Of a DNA stretch of 64,000 nt, positions 44,091 through 57,404 are shown in pieces. The DNA is taken from NCBI RefSeq assembly GCF_000276665.1, contig NW_004955446.1, positions 13,167,626 through 13,231,625 of the forward strand, in the 5' to 3' direction. Position 1 is the first letter of the stretch. Every line of letters starts with the position of its first letter. Made by a program: the position numbers and the translations under genes. The notes beneath the pieces were generated by a model. That model did not search any database. It had not been told where the DNA came from and saw nothing but the letters and a program-made list of their open reading frames with translations. The DNA comes from Chinchilla lanigera. Its lineage: Eukaryota; Chordata; Mammalia; Rodentia; Chinchillidae.

Positions 44091-46040
44091 TTTAATATTT
44101 TTATTTACTGCAGAAGAAGCCCTACCTTAGCAACTACTTTGAAGATAAAATATGCAATATAATAACCATTGTTAATTTCCTATCTTGTTTTGAAAATCTG
44201 TGTTGTTTATATTTTTTTTTTAATTCTCTATAAAATAAAAATATCTGGTGATCTGTGAAGTCATAATGTAGCTCTGCCTATGTAAATCTTGATAGATTAT
44301 AAAATATCCTTTAGGAAAGGTAATATAAGCCCCTTTGGAGGTAAGAAAGGGATTAAAGGACTTTTTTATAATGGAGAGTAATTGAGAGAAATGGTCATAT
44401 GAGAGGCTTTTTCAGAAATATAAAGTTAGCTGGGATATTCCTAAAAATAGAACATAAATGAGATAATCCTGAAAACATTAGACCCTGGATTCTGGAAAAT
44501 GATAGATACATAAGAAACTGGCTACAGGAAGAGAGGAAGAGGAAGGAAGAAGAGAGGAAGGTTACATATAAATAATTTCTATGTATAAAATGATGGTCTT
44601 GATTGCAAATTCCAAAGGGGCATTTTATTTAGCTAGGGCTTATGATTGCTATTCTAGGATCCCAACACTTTTCCCCTTTTGAAACAAACCCTCCGATTTG
44701 TGCTTACAGAAATCAGTCTGCCATTACATCTGGGTTAGATTATTTTATATTGTAAGTTACCATGTCCGGTGTCCTTATTATAATGGCAGGGTCTACACGG
44801 GATAAAATTAAAGGGGAAAGAAAAAAAAGGAAGAAACCTCATCAGATTAACGATTCCTAGCTCTGCTTTTGTTACTCCCACAAGTCTGGTTATTCAAAAT
44901 AAAACAAAAGAAAAATGTCTTAAGACTCATTTACTTTAATATTAAAATGTGTGCAGCTGACTTCAGAAAGCACAGGGCTTTTGGAGAAGACCTATAGATT
45001 TCTGGGCTTGAACCAAGACAGTTGAGTCTTAGGGATGTAAGAGTCTCTAATTCTTTTGGAAGTGTCCGGCTGCAGGTGGCTCCCCCTGAGACTGGCCTGT
45101 AAGGCTGAGTTGCACCGTGCCCACCACATAGTATCTGTGTCCCCTGCCCTGTCATTTAGTATGAAAAGTAGTATGCAGTAGATGAGGAGTTAGACTGCAC
45201 CGGCTAAAGCAGCCAATTCTTGGGAAAAACACGGTGTAGCCACAGTCTCCCTCCCTATGCACACAGCCTACTATAAGCTTCCTGCTTCCTTGATCCATCC
45301 CAAAATGGTATCAGACCTGAGATACTCTCTCCTAATTTCGTTCTTTAAAAATTGATGATTCTTCTTGAAATAGGAGTAGTGATTGCACTAAATTATACAA
45401 AAATGATTTTAATAACAAGAATATCAGTGACCCTCCCAAATCAATGATTCATTCTTGTTTTTTAACTTTTTCGGCCCTTTTACTACCCAGATACTTTTTG
45501 TGTGTTTTTCTAAAATATCAAGTTGATCCTACCTCCCAGGAGCATTAAGAATGCAATGCTGGGCATCTCCTTTGCCTTCATTAAGCAATAATGCTCTTGA
45601 CAATGACCCTGTCTGTGTGGGAGTAAAGGCTGGCAGAGACTGTCACCCAACAGTGATTTGAGATTTTGGTAGCTAAGCTCCATGTTTCTCATCTGGAAGC
45701 TGTTTGCAAACCTTTGTTCCCAGACTCTTTTGTTTTCTACATGCAAGTGCTCACTGACCTTGGTGATCTGTCTGTATTACTTTCCCAGCTTTCAAATTAG
45801 AAACTAAGCTTCAGTGTGCTTTTAGCTTTTATTTATATTGTTGAATATAACATATGGGAAAGTACCTAAAACAGATGTATAGTATAACAAATAGTTATAA
45901 TATGAAAACTCATGAAGTTGCCAGTATTTAAGAAACAGAACTTTGCCACTCTGAAAGTCCCCTGTGTGTCCCTTTCCCTCCCTAACTTTCTCCTTTTCTT
46001 AGGCAGACTGACTTCATTACTGTAAAAGTAAAAAAGTTCT
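44091..46040. other. Unique non-coding sequence
   Basis: No repeat family recognised except a GA-rich patch at 44525-44560. No credible exon. Confidence 0.4.
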
Positions 46041-46120
46041 GGGGCTGGCATAGCGCCTGCCCAGCAAGCGCAAGGTCGTGAGTTCAATCCCTGGTACCGG
46101 AAAAAAAAAACTAAAAAAAA
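46041..46120 (+). mobile_element. ID SINE with internal deletion
   Basis: GGGGCTGG is followed directly by CATAGCGCCTGCC, so about 14 bases containing the A box (GGATTTAGCTCAG region) are missing. The B box GTGAGTTCAATCCCTGG, ACCGG end and A-tail remain. Such a copy could not be transcribed by pol III. Confidence 0.85.
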
Positions 46121-46519
46121 AGCTCTTTGTCATTCTTCCTAATGTTATTATCTGTGAATGTTTCACCTAACATCATTCTTGAACTTTATAAATGAAACTG
46201 TACTGTTGAATGTAGCTGATTCTTTATGCATTTACCATACTGTCCTCTCTTGCACATTCATACCCTATTGTGATTTCTTTAGAGTGACCTATGCTATACC
46301 AACTACTGCTTCAATGCTAATTGATTCCCAGTACTTCATTATTAAATACTTCCCATCTGTTACACAGAAAATGAGATGTGACTTGGTTCAGTGTGACATT
46401 GAGATATTTAATAAGTCAGAAGGAGCAAAATAGACATTGTGAAAAGACCCTAGAATGATTGACTTCGTGTTTACTGCCTGGATATCAGCCCTGCTTTTGG
46501 TTCTTACTGTTCTTTCTGT

Positions 46520-46970
46520 TCGTATCCACCTATCCTATAAAGTCCAGATCAGTATTCAAATCCCAGCTCAATCCCCAATTTAGCAGTATAAATCAGAAAT
46601 ATGACAAACTCTTAGCAGTATAAATCAGAAATGTGACAAGCTCTTACTTATAAAGAAGGGGAACTAAATTAAAATATTTCTAAGGATTCAGATTTAAAGT
46701 TCTATGAGTGGAAGTGTACCCCTTTGTGTCTATTATGATGACATTTGTTGCCGTACTTTATGTTACAGTTGTGTGCAATTGGACACCCAACAAAACTATG
46801 TGTCTAGAGCCAGGATCTAGGTTTAGGTCATCTTTGAGTGCTCGAAGGACATACATGAAAGTATTACATAAGTGTTCAATAAATGAAATTCCACTCATCA
46901 TTTTGATCTCTTTTTTTCCCCCGAACGTCTCTGTCATTTGGGTTTTAATATTAGGCTTCTCTTAATTTTT
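46520..46970 (+). mobile_element. Possible L2 3' end with a 32-bp tandem duplication
   Basis: The end AAGTGTTCAATAAATGAA and preceding layout resemble the L2 tail. Inside it a 32-bp unit starting TAGCAGTATAAATCAGAAAT occurs twice in direct tandem (46581-46612 and 46613-46644) with two mismatches. Confidence 0.45.
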
Positions 46971-49900
46971 TTCATTTATTGAAATGCATAATCTTATTTC
47001 TGTAATCAAGACAATATATTCTCCAAGAATCCTGCACCCTTCCCACAAGAACAGAGAGGCCGGATTTCAGGAGACATTCTTTATTTATAGAGTAAGTGGT
47101 TGGCACGCTACCACAGAATCATGACTTCATCACCTACAACAAACATGGAATACTGCTACCGTTCCACACAGTCTAAGACCAGAGAGCCTACTTTGGTTTT
47201 TCAATGGCAGAGCTTTGCAGTGTGCTTCTCCAGCCCCACATCAGTCTGGGCAGTGGAAGTGTCATTACACTAAGAGAGTTCTTGAGGTTAGCTAGGATTG
47301 TTCTCCTTCATTAGCAGACCTCAAAAGATTGTCAGTTCCAAGTCAAGAAAACATTGCCAGAAGTTCTGAATTTTCCTTGGTGTGGGAGGATGGAGGGCCT
47401 CTCTCTTTTCAGGCTTATCACAACTCCTACCCCTGCCCCAAAACAACATCCTGGCACCTTCTGGGTGTCTGAAGAGCTGCTGAAAAAGTTAATCTGTAGA
47501 GGCAGCTGGATGCTCTATCTGACCAAGCACTGGATTATTTAAATAAATTAAAAACAGAAGTCTGTAAACTGACCTCAGTTCTCTCTCTAATGACTCCAAG
47601 CTGGGCTCTGTAGTATTTTGCTGTTTTTAAAGACAGTCATTTTTCCATGCCTGCATTTTGTTTTGCCATAACATATATGGGGCAAGAATTTTTCCATAAG
47701 CTTTAAAAATAGCAGTAATATGTTTTTTTCTCCTTTAAAATTGGTATTGTGACCACTTCAGTCTATGGGATTTCTTTTCCAGCCCCTCTTATGTCTCACA
47801 CTTCTGTTTTTTATGATAAAAATGCTGGGAGTGGAGACAGTCTTCAAGATGTTTAATTAAGTGAATGTAATTAGAAAATAAGCCATCCTGTTTTTCCTAG
47901 GATTGTATTATTAGGCTGAGCTTGGTCTGCTTTTGAAGTCACCTTTACTCCAAAACATGCAGAGTCACAGGAGCTAGAAAGCTGTTTTCAAGGCTTTGCA
48001 CAGAAAATTGTGCAATGCAGATGAAGACTAACTGGACAGATCTAAGGCAAATGGAGACTTGATGAGAAGACTTCAGGCCCAAGAAGTGTGTGATGATGAC
48101 CCTCCTTTAGTCCACAGACTTTTTGGAGCAAGCCCTGGAGGTGACTTGACAGTGGAGCAACCTCATAGGCTCACAGGCTTTGTGAGCTCTATTTGAACTC
48201 TTTGCAAACCTAAGGCTCTGAAATTTGGTGTCTTGAGGCAAATAAATGATTCTACCAGGAAAATAGTAGAAATTCCATTTCTTTGTCTTAACTCCTCCAG
48301 CCTAGACAATCCTTCAGCAGTGAGTCCTATCTGAGTGGGAGTTTTTAAGATGCCAAAAGAAAACCGTACCCATTCTTCATTCAGTGGACACTCCCTGTCC
48401 ACTGAACAAATACCTCTAGTCAATGGCCAGACCCACCGGCCTCTTCCAAGTCAAACACATGGTGAGGTGTGGTCTGTAGCAGCTGATACTGTAACAAAAT
48501 GTAATTCCACGTGAGATACACTAAGGAGAGAAGTGTTGCTGTATCCGCAAGATACAGAGTTGCTGTATCTGCAGAAACAAACCAAGATTAAGAGAATTCA
48601 TTGCAGTGTGGCTCCAAGCTCTCTTGGGATTGTGAGAAAAAGCAGAGCCTATTGGAATCTGTACAGGTACCAAATGAGCCCTTTAGAACTCCTTCCTCCA
48701 GGATCGTTACTATAAAGGACCACTATAAAAGTTCTTCCAATAGTTTCCCACATAGAATTCTACTGTTGAGGACTATAGCAGGGAGACCTACAAAACAGGG
48801 AGAGAGTAAGCAATGGCTAAAAAGCATTTCCTATCCTTTCAAGAAGTGAGGATACTGCAGGTGGTGTAGCCTTGGGGTTCAGGCTTAAAAACACCTGACA
48901 TTTCTCCAAACGTCACCCTCCCCTGGCTCAAGACAGGACTCTCTAATAATCAGCAGTGCTGAAGGTACAAGCAAATTGAATAAGCAAAATGCTACTCCAT
49001 GGCCCCCTTCATCTTAAACTTAAGCCTGTAGAGATTTCTGTGGCTAGTTGATCAAAGAAGATTTTTTAAAAGTTAGGTAATTCTGCATGATATCCCAACA
49101 TCACCCACGAGTAGGTGAGTACATCTCACTTCAGGCCTGTGTCAGAGTGCTTGTGAAGAATAGTATTTAAAGAAAAACTTCTTCCCAGTAGGCAATGCCT
49201 CTAGTTGCTCACTTCATCTGGATGGCAAGATAGCTCATACTCAATATGGGAAATAACTAAAGGCTCAGATAGATAGTTATAGACCAAAAAGGAACATGAC
49301 TAGAAAACTGCTGACCAAGAGGTTTAGGAAACTAGCATGTGTCTAGACAGCATCCACACGGAGTGGGAAGATATTTCAGTCTTGGTTATGTTCCCCAAAA
49401 AGCAAGAGCAGAAGAAAAGGATCTCGGTTACCAGATAGACAAGCTGACCTGTTTGGTGGATGTCAGTCAGCCTTTTCCCTTAGCCATCCTTTCTCTTGCC
49501 CAGCGAGCTGTGATTATGATGGGAATAAAGTTGATATATAGACTCCCAACATGGACTTTGCCTCCCCACCACTAATTTAGGGAGGGCTGCTGCTGAGGGC
49601 CCAGTCTACCACCCACAGAAATCAACACTGAATTCCTAGTACAGCACCATTCCCCAGGGACAGACATGGGGAGAGGGGGAGCCAGCCACCTGGTGGCAGA
49701 TTGATTACAGTAGGTCATTTCCACTATAGAAGAGGCACCACTTCATTCTCATTGAAATAGATACCTACGCTGGATAGTGCTGCTTTGCTATCCATCATGC
49801 TTCTGTGAGAACCTCCATCTGGTGATCTATGAAATGCCTCCCTTACCTTTACTGTATTTTATACAGCATTGCTGTAGCTAAGAAGTTAATTTTACAGCAA

Positions 49901-50199
49901 ATAAGGTAATGAGCTTATGGTTTTGGAATTTATTGGTCTTATCTTGCTCTCTGTAGAGCAAGTGGCCTGAAAAAATGATGAAATGGCCTCTGTCAACTTT
50001 GTCATGTCCCTGGCTCTGTGGTAACACCATGCACACCTAAGTAATATCTTCCAGGATGCAACATATAGTGTAAGCCATACTGTGCTTTCCTCCACAGCTG
50101 TGATTTTTGGAATCAAGACTGGATATGAGTGGCTCTTCTTACTCTTTATTACCTTTGAAGATGCATTGACAAAAGTTTGCTTCCTGGCCCTGTACTTTA
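46971..50199. other. Repeat-poor unique stretch
   Basis: About 3.2 kb with no transposon I can recognise, the longest such run in the second half of the window. No open frame has domain features. The part 47630-47960 is AT-rich, with TTTAATTAAGTGAATGTAATTAGAAAAT-like homeodomain-type sites, a composition often seen in conserved non-coding elements; this is conjecture. Confidence 0.4.
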
Positions 50200-50214
50200 T
50201 ATTCTGATGATTTA

Positions 50215-50330
50215 TTTATTTTTTTATTTTTTTATTTTTTTTTGGTTTTTCTCCAGTACCGGGAACCGAACTCACGACCTTGCGCTTGCCAGGCAGGCGC
50301 TTTTGCCACTGAGCTAAATCCCCAGCCCCC
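50215..50330 (-). mobile_element. ID SINE, minus strand
   Basis: A (TTTA)/(T)n tail, CTCCAGTACCGGGAACC, CTTGCGCTTGCCAGGCAGGC and CTGAGCTAAATCCCCAGCCCC. Perfect 15-bp duplication TATTCTGATGATTTA at 50200-50214 and 50331-50345. Confidence 0.96.
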
Positions 50331-50611
50331 TATTCTGATGATTTAGAGTTCTTAGTTCCTAAGGGAGGAATAATTCTACCAGGGAACGTAAAAAAGATTT
50401 CATGAAATGGGAAGTTGAGACTACAAAATGGCCACACTGTATTTTTCATGTAGTTAATCAACAGGCAAAAAGGAGGGGGTATTGGTTTGTTTGGGATGAT
50501 TGGTCCTGACTATAAAATGGAATTTAGGCCACTAACTACTATAAAATCACGGAAAGGAGGAGTGAGTGTCCAGGTAGTTGATTTTCTGTGGCACTTGTAG
50601 GTATTCTGTAT

Positions 50612-51045
50612 TGTTATAGGTTGAGTTGCTTCTCTCAGAAAGATGTTTTGAGATTCTAACTCTTAATACTTAGAAATAGGGTCCTTGCTGAGGTAATCTA
50701 TTTAAGATGAGATCATATTCAATTACAGTGGGCCCTGACCCAGTAACTGGCATTGTTTTAAGAGAAGGGACAGGGAGATACAAAGAGAAGATGGTCATGT
50801 GACTACTGAGGCAGATAGGAGTTATGCTGCCACAAGCTAAGGAATGCTGAGGATTTCCAGCAACTGCTAGGAGTTGGGAGAGAGGCCTGGAATAGATTAT
50901 TTACCCTTTTAAAAGACTATCCAAAAAAAACCTGGTGACATTTTTATTTCAGGCTTCTGTCCTCCTAAAATGTGAAAATAAACTTCTATTGTTTTAAATC
51001 ACCCAGTTTGTAGTAATTTGTATAGTAGCCCAAAGAAAGTACAAA
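50612..51045 (+). mobile_element. MLT1-type MaLR LTR
   Basis: GTTATAGGTTGAGTTGC at the left, AGAAATAGGGTCCTTGCTGAGGTAATC, AGATGAGATCATATTC, GGGCCCTGACCCAGTAACTGG, GGCCTGGAATAGATTATTTACC, then TGAAAATAAACTTCTATTGTTTTAAATCACCCAGTTTG at the 3' end. The internal order and polyadenylation context are those of MLT1 LTRs. Confidence 0.82.
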
Positions 51046-53153
51046 ACCCGATTTACACAGGGGTCCTAAAGCTCAGACCTCTAGAATCTGAAGGAGTGTG
51101 GTAACCCACAGTCAAGCACACAGGAGAAGTTTAAATGGCGAGGGCCAGGAGAATATGGAATTGATAGTAGAAAAACAAGACCACATAATTAGCTATAGAA
51201 ACAAGGATTACTTTATTTTGATATGTATATGTTCGTGTATCTATATATCTATATTTATTTATCTATAAATTTTTCCTTTCCTTCTTAATTTCTCTACTAT
51301 CCAACATAATAATAAATAGCTTTATATCTCATTAGTTATAGGATCGCAACAGGGAATATGATTCAGCTACAAAAGGAATGAACATCAGCTAGTGATGGAT
51401 ACAGGGATGTTTTTTAGCAGCAAGTATTAAGCATTTTTGCTGAGTGTTATGTTAAGGGTCATTGTGGCTTATTGAGTAAAAACATAATTTTGCTATTGTC
51501 TTTGTTTACAATGTAAGTCTGGATATGGAGATCTGTATGGATGTCAAATACACAGGGACCGATTGTGATAGTTTTATAGTTTTTCTACAGTGGAGAATGT
51601 CCTGTTTTCTAGAATTCCCACCTCTCTATGCTCCTGAGTTAGCACTGGCTGTAGGAGAAATTTATGCAGGATTGAGAAAGCAGAAATGATGCTACAGCTA
51701 GATTGCTTTACATTCTGAAAGTCAGGATAGGGTGCCAGGCAGCTTGTACACATTGTGTGGATAAACGGCTCACCTTGTCTTTGTAAGGCAGCTTTGAGCC
51801 TACCATTCTTCCTAGTCTCACCTGTCATCCTTCAGCCCCTCCAGATCCTGGGCGACAGGCATGTGTAATTTTCTGGTGGAAGTTGCCAACTTCTACACGC
51901 CATCCACAGCATCAGAGAGAAAGGTGGTATGAGACAGATGTGCATTCCATTTTATCCTCAGGTTTCAGCTCATTTTCAAAGATTCAAGTCTATCTTTGTT
52001 TTTCGTCCCATCTGATGGTCTGGCTAACTTACAGTGGCTTCAGGCTCAACACATGATGCAGAGACAACAACCTTGTATAAACTACACCAGTTCTCACAAG
52101 TGTATAAGCTCTTACCTCTATAATAAATCCCTTATTCTATTTACTTGTAGCATGCTTAACCCATTTAGGAATGTTTGATACTCACATTCAAGCACATAAT
52201 TTGAATACTCTTAGAATCAAAATGAATCTGACTTCATGGTTTAGTTTTCCTTCAAAGAACAAGTTATATCATGATATCTTGTACAATTTAAAAATCTTTC
52301 CTCTGAACAAAAGTTCAGACCTTTTGTTTAAGGTTATAAATTTATGTGCCAAAACTCTTAAAAAGGAAATGTGTTCATATAAAGTTTCATGAAATTACAA
52401 GTTCATCTGGAATGTCTGATTATGTCAGTTTGGATTCATCACTCTGTATTCCTTGAAGATTGGCTTTGGTAGGAAAGAGGAGGCCATTCTAATGTGTTTT
52501 AGTAGAGAGTTTAATGAAGGGATAATTTATGTTGGTGTGGGTATGGGGTACAAAAATCAACAAGGAATGGGGAAACACCAAGAACTATCCACGGAGGAAG
52601 CCATTATCAATCACAAGCATGAGAGACAGAATGTCACCACAGTCCACTGAGATCTAAGTCCATGGAAGAGGCCATCAAAAAATGCTACTGATGCAGAGAC
52701 ATATACAACCGCTGCCACACAATGCCACAACAAGATAGGAATATAGGGATAAAATGCCCCACCCCCTCATCACCTCTTACCTCCTTGTCTTCAGCTGATG
52801 TTCTTCATTCCTGGGGAGCCTGGGTGTTGTAGTTAGTATGGCAGGTCACATACAGGAAATGGAGAAAGGACAATCTGAGAATAACAATAATATTAAGAGG
52901 GACAAAGGCATTTAGAGCTCATCATGAGCAATGACTTGTAATAATTCCTACGATGATTTTTCAATCAGAAGAGAACATAGGAGGGTAAATGGCAGTTTAG
53001 CCAGCACATAGCTGGAGCATTTAATTTGCAAGATCAATAACTAGTGTCTGTTGGGAGAACCCTCCAGCAGTTATTGAAAACCCCATATTGACAAAATAAT
53101 TCAACCCTCATTTCTTGAAAGAAACTGAAATCCAGACCAATTAAATTGGTTAT
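51046..53153. other. Mostly unique sequence
   Basis: Includes an AT-rich (ATCTAT)-like patch at 51215-51270. The block 52460-52890 (GAGAGTTTAATGAAGGGATAATTTA, GCCACACAATGCCACAACAAGATAGG) recalls an old interspersed repeat I cannot name. No exon is seen. Confidence 0.4.
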
Positions 53154-53169
53154 TAGACAGAGAATTTAG

Positions 53170-53260
53170 TTTTTTTTTTTTTTTTCCGGTACCGGGAATC
53201 GAACTCACGACCTTGCGCTTGCCAGGCAGGCGCTGTGCCCTGAGCTAAATCCCCAGCCCC
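53170..53260 (-). mobile_element. ID SINE, minus strand
   Basis: A T-tail, CCGGTACCGGGAATCGAAC, CTTGCGCTTGCCAGGCAGGC and GAGCTAAATCCCCAGCCCC. Perfect 16-bp duplication TAGACAGAGAATTTAG at 53154-53169 and 53261-53276. One base is missing in the A box (TGCCCTGAGC instead of TGCCGCTGAGC). Confidence 0.96.
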
Positions 53261-53276
53261 TAGACAGAGAATTTAG

Positions 53277-53779
53277 GTTGCTGAGTTGAGGCTCTTCCTA
53301 CTCTATCATGATCATTCTGGAATTGAGGCTATACTTCCAAATATTTTCTGAGTACTTAACAATTAAATTAATCTTGTGAAATGCTATATAGCATGGTATA
53401 ATACAATACTAAGTCCTTTTAAGGTAAAAGATGCAAGAAAGGTAAAACTGCAAGGGAAAAGATAATATTACATGACTTCAAAGCTTTTTATTATTCTGAT
53501 TCCCACCCAAGGCTCATTCATGGCTCATGCTCTGCCTAAGTATCAGCCTTTGTAAGTAGTTAATCCTTCAGGTGGTTCTAATTATAAAGAGCTGTATTGC
53601 ATAGAATTCTAATGCCTAGGGCATGCCTTTGTAATACTCAAAAGTCTTGACTGCTCCTTTCTTACTGTTTTAAAAATGATAACTCAGAAACCTTCAGACA
53701 CTAAAGGGTGAGGGCAGTTCCTGTACACCCTCTACATTCTCCCAAGAGTGTGACCCACTATTAACAAACTCCTGCTTAT
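53277..53779. other. Unique non-coding sequence
   Basis: No element or exon recognised. Confidence 0.4.
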
Positions 53780-54340
53780 TTCATATAGATAAAATATTAG
53801 CCAGTGAAGGCATCACTGAGATTCCAGCCTCCCATCTCTTGTTTGCACATGTAGTCTGTTAAAGACCTCCAGTTTCCTTTCCTTAGCAGATGCCTCCCTC
53901 TTCTACCATGCTTATCATTATCACCCAGGTCCTCACTTATTCATTCTTTCATCCTTGCATGAGCTTCAATACCTTTTAACTGGGCCAATTGCTCCTACAC
54001 TCTTTCCAACATTCTGCCTTGGTTTCCTACCAATATTATTTATACATTCCATGAGGAAACTACAATACCTTCGTGTCAGAGACTGATCGCCTCAACTATG
54101 ACATTCAAGGCTCCCATTGACCAGCCACATTTTATTTGGGCAAGGTATTCTCACTACTTGATTTTACCATTCAGGGTAGGTTTATTCTTACAGACCAAGC
54201 CTGACTCTCTCTTTTCCAGTCACTTAGAATTTCCTATGTCTCTTCTAGACCAAGTCCTTTATCTCAAGGCCTTTGGATTTTTGCTCAGTTTCAACTCACA
54301 GATTTGAACAAGTTAGGTCTCAATAGGATCTTATTTTTAT
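53780..54340 (+). mobile_element. Probable degraded L2 LINE
   Basis: CCTCACTTATTCATTC, CAAGGCTCCCATTGACCAGCC, TTCCAGTCACTTAGAATTTCC and CTCAAGGCCTTTGGATTTTTGCTCAG follow the order of the L2 C-terminal coding region, heavily diverged. Confidence 0.5.
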
Positions 54341-54399
54341 TGTACAGTCTATCCCTTATTTGTCATACTGATCTGAGTAATTCTTGACAATTATGAGTG

Positions 54400-54625
54400 A
54401 TAAAATTACTTTGAGTGCTTACTGTGTGCTAGGCATCATTTTAAATGCTTTAAGGCTTTATATATTTTAACTAATTTAATCCAACCAATTATATGGAGGT
54501 AGGTTCTCTTATTAGCATTTTATAGTAAAGGAAACTAAGTCACGGAGACATTCAATAAGTGGTCCCAAATCACTAAGCCATAAAAAAATAAAAAGTAAGT
54601 TTGAATTTACTTGGAAATTTTCCTC
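54400..54625 (+). mobile_element. MIR
   Basis: GCTTACTGTGTGCTAGGCATCATTTTAAATGC, TTAACTAATTTAATCC, TATGGAGGTAGGTTCTCTTATTAGCATTTTATAG, GGAAACTAAGTCACGGAGAC and CCCAAATCACTAAGCC match the MIR order. Confidence 0.85.
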
Positions 54626-55120
54626 CAGAATCACGATATTAATTGCCAAGTTATTCTGCATCCCTGGAGGAACAAAGAACTGACTTTCTGTGGCGCATTA
54701 CATGCCAGGGCAGTGGTTACACAGAACACAGTAATATTTAACTATTATTTTCTTCATTTAGTTGAGGCTATGAATCTAATGTAAATTTTTGCATTAGATT
54801 AAACTACCCTATTTTATGAGGCATGAGATTGAAAGGTGTTACAAATTCATATAAAACTATATTTCTGTTTCTTTCACTAGAAACCTTTTCTGAGCAGAAG
54901 TATATTCAGGTATTATAAGCAGTTTGACCTCCTGAAAGGACTTACTCCCACTTTTAGTCATTTGACAGATTGTGTATGCATCTTTCTTTCCCCACTTGGA
55001 ACTGATTTAACTTGCTTAATTTTGACTTGTCAAACACAATGAATGGGGTGAATCTTTCAGAAGTACAGATTTATTTAAAACATCTGTTAATTCATTAGCA
55101 CAGCCTAAATTGTCTCTTAC
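54626..55120. other. Unique non-coding sequence
   Basis: No element or exon recognised. Confidence 0.4.
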
Positions 55121-55135
55121 AACACCAGGACTTTG

Positions 55136-55258
55136 GAGTTTTGTTTTGTTTTGTTTTTTTTTTTTTTTTTTTGGTTTTTCTCCGGTACCGGGAACTGAAC
55201 TCACGACCTTGTGCTTGCCAGGCAGGCGCTTTTGCCGCTGAGCTAAATCCCCAGCCCC
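55136..55258 (-). mobile_element. ID SINE, minus strand
   Basis: A (GTTTT)n and T-run tail, CTCCGGTACCGGGAACTGAAC, CTTGTGCTTGCCAGGCAGGC and GCTGAGCTAAATCCCCAGCCCC. Perfect 15-bp duplication AACACCAGGACTTTG at 55121-55135 and 55259-55273. Confidence 0.96.
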
Positions 55259-55273
55259 AACACCAGGACTTTG

Positions 55274-57404
55274 TTCGTCTGTGAACAGTCTTCTGCTCCT
55301 TTCTCTCGGACATACATGATGGTTTGTGCAGTAAGACACTGCTCGGTTTCAGCTCACAGATTTGAACAAGTCATCGCTGCCCTTCTTTCTTTCCTAAATA
55401 CAAGGAATGCTGTAGATTTTGGGAAAATTTAGCTTATCACTTTTGAAATGATACAAACCTCCATTTCTGTTCATGCAGTAGTGTACATGTCTGTTTTAGA
55501 ATTTCAGATCATAATACAAAGTTCTGTTTATTGTCAATCTAGCCTGGATTCTACACAAAATATATAGAAAGTTTAGTATCCCAAGTGGAATCATTACAGG
55601 AAAAGTAAGACTTGAGGATGTTCAGACATTCTAATTTGGTTTATTACTTAACACCTACCCCAATCTGCAAAATATAAACATACCTGAAAGTGACCAATTG
55701 TATCACTGTAGACTCAAGGAAAGGGACTGTATTTTTAATAGAAGAATTATCCTTGGCAGAGGCCTTCATGTATGCAAATAGTCTATATTTTAACATGTGT
55801 TCCTTGGGTTCACATAATTCTTACTTTTAGGGAGTAATTTATTTAGCTTTAGATATATGGTATTTGCAATCACTTATATCTTGAGGTCTGAATATTTTGT
55901 TATTGTTTGTGCTATGAAATGGCCTATGAACAACACCGTTCATTACTGTGACTGACACTCCTCAACCTATTTAGTTAGTATAGACTTTTCCTAAGAGATT
56001 TGAGTAAAGAAATACAACCCCCCGGCTTCTCCACCAGACATAACTGCCAAACAGCTTCTGACTGTTAATACTTCTCCTAACAATGTTGAGACTGAAAGAA
56101 ACAATTCAATACTCAATTTCTTAATTTTTAATCAGAGATGCACATGGTCTCGATATTACTATCCTTTTCTTATCATAAATTACCAACTTATCAAAGTGTC
56201 TCTTTGTGGCTAAGAGAAAATTTTTTATCCAGCAGCAAAATGAAATTGTTAGTCCTGGTAGGCCATGAATATCTAATCCTCCATCCTTCTTATTGAAGAG
56301 TATTACATCTGAGATGTAATCTTTCTAAAGGTTCTAAGCTGAACTCTCACTGAATATTAGTGAATAAGATACTGTATGACTATGCAGCAGACATTTGTTG
56401 TTTTACTTCTTTTGTTTCTAAATATGCCATAAATGTTGGTTACCAGTGAAGATTACTGTTGTAAGATGAAAGCAAATATTGTTCTTTGGTAAATTCAAAG
56501 CATTGTTTGCATCTTGATACTTTTTATGTGACCTCGAACATTTAATCTAAGAGTCTAGATGTTAGCAAAGTAATATATTGTTTAGAGAACATTTTAAAAA
56601 CCAAGTGAATGATTCCAAGTAGTTCTTCTAACACAGCTTTTTCCTATAATAATTTGTTCAATATTTCCTTTCTACATAATGTGAACTCTACTCAATATGT
56701 TTACAATAAATGTTTCTGCTGCTATAGAGAAGAAGTGCAGTGATTCTGCACTGCCGTGCCTGGGCATCTGTCACATAGAGACACAATCTTACGTCCACTA
56801 TGTACCATATAAACTTTTGTTCACCTGTTGGCCAGTAGATGTGGTTTTCACAAATAAAAGCAGCCAAGTGAGCCATGCAGCTAAATGAAATGCTTGAGAA
56901 ATTTAATAATTAATCATTCACTTCAGTTGCAGTGGAGGCTCTTCTACTGATGTGCAAGTGCTTAGCTGCTTTCACACAGATAGTACAAAACATAGAGCTT
57001 AGTGACACACAAAGGCGGTTTAAGCTTACTGTCACTAGATTGCTCAGTTTACAATTTCTTTTGATTCCATTTTAGGTCATGCTGGTGAAAGCCAAAGAAT
57101 AACCAACAACAGCCACCTCATATTTTTCTTGCTCTTCAGTTTACCATTTTGCATAATTTATACTATCACATTTCACCAACATTTTAAAGATGATATTATA
57201 ATTCTAAAGTTGAGTAATGTTCTCAGGATCCTAAACCATATGTGGTAGAAACTGGATTATTCCACTTTAGACTAACTCAAAGGCACATCTATGAAAGCAC
57301 AATGCTTCCAACAGTGCTTGCAGTACAGAGGAGAGCCAGCTTGGCCTGTTCCATCTGGTCATATTTAATCTTTTTTTAACATCCAAAATTTGTTTACCTA
57401 ATGT
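55274..57404. other. Unique non-coding sequence
   Basis: No transposon recognised. Frames of about 60 codons on both strands at 56688-56888 are mirror images of each other and carry no domain, so I do not call them. AT-rich, with a TTAATAATTAATCATTCA patch at 56900. Confidence 0.4.

Noticed and set aside
55016..55339. 107-codon minus-strand frame with a lysine-rich run
   Set aside because: The centre is an ID SINE and its A-tail; the frame is made by the repeat.
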